Assembly: GCA_963169155.1 (NCBI GenBank)
Contig: CAUJGI010000309.1
Span: 1-7,787, forward strand
DNA length: 7,787 bases
Source: Chloroflexota bacterium
GTDB lineage: Bacteria > Chloroflexota > Anaerolineae > Promineifilales > Promineifilaceae
Direction: 5' to 3'
Below, piece by piece: positions 4,677-7,787 of the stretch. Under the pieces are notes generated by a model. That model was not told the DNA's origin. It ran no database searches and was given only the letters and a program-made list of their open reading frames with translations. A program made the translations under genes and the position numbers. Position 1 is the first letter of the stretch; each line of letters starts with the position of its first letter.

Positions 4677-5621
4677 TTACTTGTCCAGGCTTGCCTGCAT
4701 GGGCGTAAACCCCGCCCCCATTGCCTCATGACTCACCCCGATAGTTAAAAACGCCTGGGGATCGGCTCGGGCCACCACCTGCTTTACCTCGGCCACCTGC
4801 GGCCGTGTAACGGTTGTCTGCACCAGGTAGCGCTTCTGACCGGTAAAGCCGCCCGTTACTTCCCAGTAGCTCACGCCACGATGTAAATGCACCATGAGTT
4901 CGTCGATGACTGCCTGCGGATGGTTGGTGATGATAGTCGCCGTGCGGGCGCTGCTGGGGCCTTCCAGGGTGTAATCTGATGCCAGACCATTGAGAAACAG
5001 CATGAGAAAACCATAGAGAGCGATGTTCCAGCCAAACACGAGACCCGCCAAAATAATGGTAAGGCCGTCTGTATAAAAGTAGACCTGGCTCAGCGGCTGG
5101 CCAGTCTTCATCTGGATGATACGGCCGATAATGCCCGTACCCCCCATCGTTCCCCCAGCCCGGTAGATGAGTCCACCGCCAATGCCGCCAACAATGCCGC
5201 CATAAATCGTTGACAGCAGCAAATCATCGGTCAGAGGATACTGGCTAAGCCAATGGGGCATGTAGACCACAAACAAGTCCGTAGCGATAGAAAATATGGT
5301 TGAGGCCACCAGGGTCCGCAGCAAAAAATCCCAGCGCCCCAGGTAAAAAAAGCCCAGCACCAACAGTGGCAAATTGAGCAGCCAATACAAGAGCCCCACT
5401 GGCCAGCCCATAAAGTGATTCACAATGATGCTGATACCAGAAACCCCGCCAGCGGCAATATTGTAGGGGACCTGGAACATGGCATAGGCAAAGGCTACCA
5501 GGCAAGCGCCCACGATCATCAACAGGTTCAGCCGAATTTGGTACCACACACGTTTCCAGGACAACGGCCGTTTCCCACCCTGCCTCAGCGAACTAATCCG
5601 TTTATTCAATACCTGCTTCAT
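4677..5621 (-). CDS. yitT: YitT-family membrane protein (YitT membrane domain + DUF2179)
   Basis: A 314-aa protein with an N-terminal membrane domain of about five helices (roughly residues 30-215) and a cytoplasmic DUF2179 domain (about 227-302). Family hallmarks are NIAAGGVSGISIIVNHFMGWP (54-74, read in two parts), GGTMGGTGIIGRII (156-169), SDYTLEG before the cytoplasmic domain, and RGVSYWEVTGGFTGQ (248-262) with GVSHEAMGAGF (295-305) at the end. The transported substrate of this widespread family is not established. Length is slightly above typical because of a basic 25-residue N-terminal extension. ATG at 5621 has AAGGA (5630-5634) 8 bases upstream. It appears to have its own promoter (5674-5702) embedded in a bidirectional terminator, isolating it from the zinc-ribbon genes upstream. 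Confidence 0.93.
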   Translation of the reverse strand: MKQVLNKRISSLRQGGKRPLSWKRVWYQIRLNLLMIVGACLVAFAYAMFQVPYNIAAGGVSGISIIVNHFMGWPVGLLYWLLNLPLLVLGFFYLGRWDFLLRTLVASTIFSIATDLFVVYMPHWLSQYPLTDDLLLSTIYGGIVGGIGGGLIYRAGGTMGGTGIIGRIIQMKTGQPLSQVYFYTDGLTIILAGLVFGWNIALYGFLMLFLNGLASDYTLEGPSSARTATIITNHPQAVIDELMVHLHRGVSYWEVTGGFTGQKRYLVQTTVTRPQVAEVKQVVARADPQAFLTIGVSHEAMGAGFTPMQASLDK

Positions 5622-5652
5622 TTAATTATTCCTTCGTTACTTCAAATCAGAA

Positions 5653-5692
5653 AAAAAGCACCTCCTTTCGCTAGTGATAGATGGTGCTTTTT
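5653..5692. terminator. Bidirectional intrinsic terminator upstream of yitT
   Basis: AAAAAGCACC (5653-5662) and GGTGCTTTTT (5683-5692) are perfect 10-bp arms around a 20-base loop. Read leftward (minus strand), the stem is followed by seven T; read rightward, by five T. It would stop minus-strand transcripts from the LysW-like genes before yitT. Confidence 0.65.
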
Positions 5693-5702
5693 AAGTTGTC
5701 AA
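5674..5702 (-). promoter_or_regulatory. Putative yitT promoter inside the terminator loop
   Basis: On the minus strand a perfect TTGACA (5702-5697) is followed, after 17 bases, by TATCAC (5679-5674; 4 of 6 matches). Transcripts starting near 5667 lack the upstream arm of the terminator, so the hairpin would stop read-through RNA but not yitT's own. Confidence 0.5.
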
Positions 5703-5802
5703 TTGGGGATATGATGTGCCAGTAAGCTTCAGGCTAAACCCTTAAACTTATTCTGCTACGGGCTTAGTGCGGTCTGGCATGAATTTGTTCCGAATTCTGG
5801 TG

Positions 5803-5840
5803 GTGCTGCGCCAAACTGCTAAAAGCACAGCGGACAGCAC
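5803..5840 (-). other. Hairpin downstream of the acidic zinc-ribbon gene
   Basis: GTGCTG-CGC (5803-5811) pairs with GCG-(GA bulge)-CAGCAC (5830-5840), and TGCT/AGCA pairs at the tip. It is about 30 bases past the stop codon of the upstream minus-strand gene. It may stabilise or end that transcript; no T tract follows. Confidence 0.35.
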
Positions 5841-5872
5841 GTACCTCGGAACTCACTTCTGCCAGGCGGTAC

Positions 5873-6145
5873 TTAGTCGTCCCAGTCGTCATCTTCATCA
5901 TCATCGTCATAGTCAAAATCATCGTCGTCTAAATCTTCGTCGTAATCGCCGTCATGATCTTCATCAAAGGGGTCTTCAAAAGCCCAATCCAATTTGATGG
6001 GCGACATGCTCACCACTTCCAATTCATCCCCACACTCATCGCAAATGACAAATTCGCCGACCTGCACCTTATTCTGGAACCGAATTCGGGCACCACATCC
6101 GGGGCAAATGCCAATTTCTGTTTTGGGCTGCGGATTTACACTCAT
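5873..6145 (-). CDS. LysW-like zinc-ribbon protein with hyperacidic C-terminal tail
   Basis: A 90-aa protein. Residues 11-56 match the LysW/ArgW amino-group-carrier zinc ribbon: CPGC (Cys14, Cys17), the VGEFVICDECG segment (Cys35, Cys38), then DELEVVSMSPIKLDW, equivalent to the LEVVxLDPLxLE of LysW. In LysW a short acidic tail ends EDWGE and its terminal Glu side chain carries the biosynthetic intermediate. Here the tail is about 35 residues, about 25 of them Asp or Glu, and ends DDWDD, so the acceptor Glu is absent. No lysine or arginine biosynthesis gene is nearby. A lysine-carrier role is therefore doubtful, and a protein- or metal-binding role is possible. ATG 6145 is preceded 8 bases upstream by a perfect AGGAGGT (6154-6160), which rules out a TTG two codons earlier. 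Confidence 0.85.
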   Translation of the reverse strand: MSVNPQPKTEIGICPGCGARIRFQNKVQVGEFVICDECGDELEVVSMSPIKLDWAFEDPFDEDHDGDYDEDLDDDDFDYDDDDEDDDWDD

Positions 6146-6176
6146 GATCAATTACCTCCTAAATGGAAATATAATT

Positions 6177-6219
6177 ACTGCGCCCTGAAATTTCACGTCG
6201 GGTCAGGTGAAAGCGCAGT
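6177..6219 (-). promoter_or_regulatory. Hairpin in the leader of the acidic zinc-ribbon gene
   Basis: ACTGCGC-CCTGA (6177-6188) pairs with TCAGG (6203-6207) and, after a 5-base bulge, GCGCAGT (6213-6219). It ends 17 bases before the Shine-Dalgarno sequence of the downstream minus-strand gene and is followed by an AT-rich stretch. It could be a weak terminator for the upstream gene or a leader element. Confidence 0.4.
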
Positions 6220-6346
6220 CATGATAAGCCTGGCAACCATACAAACCCACAAGGACGGTTTGCCAACCTGTTAATTGCTGCCCGTCAAGTCAAGGATAAC
6301 CCTCATAAAAACTGTTTGGTAGGCGTGCTGACAACGGCCGTTTGCC

Positions 6347-6592
6347 TTACCAGCGCTCCTTTTTGTTGCGTGAACTGGATTTGGGCGCATCATCAAACTG
6401 TTCAAAGTCGATTTCTTCTTCCCACGCATCCGCTGCCAGTCGCAACACAATCGGCGATTTGCGCACCACCTCAAGTTGAGCCGAACAGCGACGACACACA
6501 ATCGTCTGGCCCGCAAAAGGCACTTTCTTAAAACGCACTTCTTCGCCACAGTCGGGACATAATCCAATATTCTTGGATTGAGCCATATTCAT
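6347..6592 (-). CDS. LysW-like zinc-ribbon protein with basic C-terminus
   Basis: An 81-aa paralogue of the neighbouring zinc-ribbon gene. It shares the layout IGLCPDCG (Cys12, Cys15), VCRRCSAQLEVV (Cys33, Cys36) and SPIVLRL, the LysW core. The tail differs: an acidic patch (WEEEIDFEQFDD, 57-68) is followed by a basic end, SSSRNKKERW. LysW's terminal EDWGE is absent, so carrier chemistry on a C-terminal Glu is not possible. ATG 6592 is favoured over the ATG at 6586 because AGAGGT (6603-6608) is 10 bases upstream of it. Both zinc ribbons lie on the same strand 201 bp apart, with a hairpin between them. No confident promoter was seen in the 197 bp upstream, which holds only a small palindrome (ACCAA-A-TTGGT, 6728-6738). 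Confidence 0.82.
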   Translation of the reverse strand: MNMAQSKNIGLCPDCGEEVRFKKVPFAGQTIVCRRCSAQLEVVRKSPIVLRLAADAWEEEIDFEQFDDAPKSSSRNKKERW

Positions 6593-6789
6593 GAGTTTTG
6601 CTACCTCTTTCCTTTCGGGCTTACATGAATAACCCGTTTCACAATTTGTTCGGTAAATATAGAGTGGCTTTGTGCAAAATACAGGGTAATCGGTGTGTCA
6701 TTTGTGTGTAAAAACCGTTGCAGACGTACCAAATTGGTTACACCCCAAACCCGGTTTTTCAGGCCAAAAGTGAGGAAAATGCGCGTTGA

Positions 6790-7467
6790 TTAACCCGAAA
6801 AACGGTAACCGATCCCCGGATGATTGTAGATAAATTGGGTTTGCTGGGGGTCTGGCTCAATTTTGCGGCGCAAACGGCGCACCAAACCGCGCACCAATTC
6901 GCGGTTGCCTTCGCCGTTGTAGCCCCACACGCGCTCGATGATTACATCAATGGGGATGACCTGTTCGGCGTTGGCCATGAGAATGTACAACAGGCGGAAT
7001 TCCAGCGGGGTGAGCTGCTGCGGCGGCTGAGCGACCACCGCTACCGTGCGGGTGCTGGGGTCCAGACTGATATTGCCAATTTGGATGGTGGTGAGGATGG
7101 AGATGGGCACGGAACCAGCGCGGCGTAAAAACATGGTGGCATAGCGGGACAAAACGCGGGGGGAGTACGGCCGTTCCAAAATCAAATCGACGCCCGCATC
7201 CAACAAGGCACAGGTTTCATCTTCAGACAGGATATCGTGCAGCAGCAGGAGGGGTGCCTGGGACATTTTGCGGATCGACACCACGTCCTCAGCCACGGCC
7301 GTATGCCCCTTGGCCGACAGTAAAATGAGGTCCACCGGCTGTTTAAGCAGCGAAGAGATGACCATCTTCACGTTAGCCGTACGGGCCACGGCGAGACCGG
7401 CATGGCGCAGCACATAGCTTAAATACTCCCGTTCCTCACCGTTTTCAGAGATGACAATTGCTTGCAT
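6790..7467 (-). CDS. OmpR/PhoB-family regulator with degenerate receiver domain
   Basis: A 225-aa protein. Residues 1-115 have the length and alternating pattern of a receiver domain, and residues 127-225 form a winged-helix DNA-binding domain of the OmpR/PhoB type (LTPLEFRLLYILMANAEQVI, RVWGYN, LVRGLVRRLRRKIEPDP, GIGYRF). The receiver lacks its phosphorylation residues. The acidic pair after strand 1 is replaced by SENGEE. The acceptor Asp after DLILL is Ser51. The Thr of strand 4 is His77 (LLLLHDI). The strand-5 Lys-Pro is Arg99-Pro100. It is therefore probably phosphorylation-independent. No histidine kinase is visible. ATG 7467 has GGTGAT (7471-7476) closely upstream. It may have its own promoter overlapping the end of the carboxylase gene 50 bp upstream. 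Confidence 0.9.
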   Translation of the reverse strand: MQAIVISENGEEREYLSYVLRHAGLAVARTANVKMVISSLLKQPVDLILLSAKGHTAVAEDVVSIRKMSQAPLLLLHDILSEDETCALLDAGVDLILERPYSPRVLSRYATMFLRRAGSVPISILTTIQIGNISLDPSTRTVAVVAQPPQQLTPLEFRLLYILMANAEQVIPIDVIIERVWGYNGEGNRELVRGLVRRLRRKIEPDPQQTQFIYNHPGIGYRFSG

Positions 7468-7493
7468 ACAATCACCAAACCAATCTCAGCTAG

Positions 7494-7521
7494 ATTTTGC
7501 CATGCCTATTTCAATTGTCAA
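7494..7521 (-). promoter_or_regulatory. Putative promoter of the pseudo-receiver regulator
   Basis: On the minus strand TTGACA (7521-7516), a 16-base spacer, and CAAAAT (7499-7494) are followed by a leader of about 20 bases to the ATG at 7467. The -35 overlaps the stop codon of the upstream gene. The ATGGCAAAATC around the -10 is identical to that of the tRNA promoter. Confidence 0.4.
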
Positions 7522-7787
7522 TCACCAAAATCCAGCCGCAGCAGCTGGGCATCGGCAGGCACTGCATCACCGGGGGCATAGAAAATTTCGGCCACCTGGC
7601 CCGCCGCCGGGGCGCGAATCGTGTGCTCCATCTTCATCGCCTCCAACTTAAGCAGCGCTTCCCCCTCGGCTACCGTCTGGCCGGCGTGCACCAGCACCGC
7701 CAGCACCGAACCTGGCATGGGCGCGCGTAACGAACCGGCTGTGGCGGAAACGGCCGTTTTCCGGGGCAATCTGGGCAGCGCCGTGGC
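7518..7787 (-). CDS. Biotin-dependent carboxylase alpha subunit, C-terminal carrier domain (methylcrotonyl-CoA carboxylase-like), 5' end outside window
   Basis: The minus-strand frame is open to the end of the window; 89 residues are visible. They form a biotinyl domain: GSLRAPMPGSV, the biotinylation motif EAMKMEHTIRAP (acceptor Lys at visible residue 52, bases 7634-7632), and a closing LLRLDFGD. EAMKMEHT is characteristic of fused alpha chains of methylcrotonyl-CoA and related acyl-CoA carboxylases, unlike the EAMKMEN of the separate carrier at 2357-2854. Most of the protein (biotin carboxylase domain) would lie to the right of the window. It likely serves leucine or related branched-chain acyl-CoA breakdown, though only the carrier domain can be judged. 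The regulator gene follows 50 bp downstream on the same strand. Confidence 0.88.
   Translation of the reverse strand, partial: ATALPRLPRKTAVSATAGSLRAPMPGSVLAVLVHAGQTVAEGEALLKLEAMKMEHTIRAPAAGQVAEIFYAPGDAVPADAQLLRLDFGD

Larger units (their letters stand above)
71..7757. repeat. Dispersed palindrome ACGGCCGT, 16 exact copies
   Basis: Exact copies start at 71, 1187, 1397, 2246, 2527, 2643, 2778, 3597, 4139, 4384, 4434, 5564, 6334, 7167, 7295 and 7750. Fifteen lie inside genes and one (6334) is intergenic. The palindrome is read as Thr-Ala-Val (6 times), Asp/Asn/Tyr-Gly-Arg (5) and Arg-Pro (4), so all three codon phases are used. One-mismatch relatives occur at 4635, 4799 and 5121. Chance would give well under one copy in a window of this size. 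The span given is only the first-to-last extent. Confidence 0.9.

Noticed and set aside
6146..6151. TTG start two codons upstream of the acidic zinc-ribbon gene
   Set aside because: It would be only about 2 bases from the AGGAGGT site, whereas ATG 6145 has 8-base spacing.
5767..6274. Plus-strand open frames over the acidic zinc-ribbon gene
   Set aside because: They are antisense to a gene with clear zinc-ribbon motifs and a perfect Shine-Dalgarno sequence; their composition mirrors the GAY codon run.
7469..7529. Direct repeat CAATCACCAAA at 7469 and 7519
   Set aside because: One copy is the regulator's ribosome-site region and the other is the end of the carboxylase coding sequence; 11 bases shared once is not enough to call a functional repeat.

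Overview
The window looks like bacterial chromosome of moderately high GC, most likely from an uncultured Chloroflexota (Anaerolineae-like) organism. That assignment is an inference. It rests on acyl-CoA carboxylase genes split into separate carboxyltransferase, biotin carboxylase and carrier genes, on LysW-like zinc ribbons, on short tandem heptamer arrays between genes, and on a very frequent ACGGCCGT palindrome. No similarity search could be run.

Layout. Left (1-2854, + strand): an acyl-CoA carboxylase operon, with the C-terminal half of the carboxyltransferase, a biotin carboxylase with many altered active-site residues, and a biotin carboxyl carrier protein. Heptamer arrays follow the first and third genes. 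Next (2855-3385): non-coding DNA with an imperfect palindromic element of about 170 bp, then a promoter, tRNA-Arg(CCG) and a terminator. Then a TMEM175/DUF1211-type membrane protein (3386-3961), followed by an unrecognised 132-aa gene (4078-4476). The latter sits behind a near-consensus promoter whose start region is covered by the perfect palindrome TTAGAACAATTGTTCTAA, a match to the Gram-positive-type SOS box GAAC-N4-GTTC. A 200-bp stretch with four consecutive hairpins separates it from the convergent minus-strand genes.

Minus strand (reading right to left): the C-terminal end of a second biotin-dependent carboxylase alpha subunit (7518-7787, methylcrotonyl-CoA carboxylase-like), an OmpR-type regulator whose receiver domain lacks the phospho-acceptor aspartate (6790-7467), two LysW-like zinc-ribbon proteins with opposite C-terminal tails (6347-6592, basic end; 5873-6145, hyperacidic), and a YitT-family membrane protein (4677-5621) whose promoter overlaps a bidirectional terminator.

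How the genes fit together: both ends encode biotin-dependent acyl-CoA carboxylation, consistent with propionyl/acetyl-CoA and branched-chain (leucine) metabolism. The middle is a set of apparently independent small transcription units. The points most worth pursuing are the ACGGCCGT palindrome (16 exact copies, used in all three codon phases), the zinc-ribbon pair, the degenerate biotin carboxylase, the pseudo-receiver regulator and the SOS-like promoter in front of an unknown gene.
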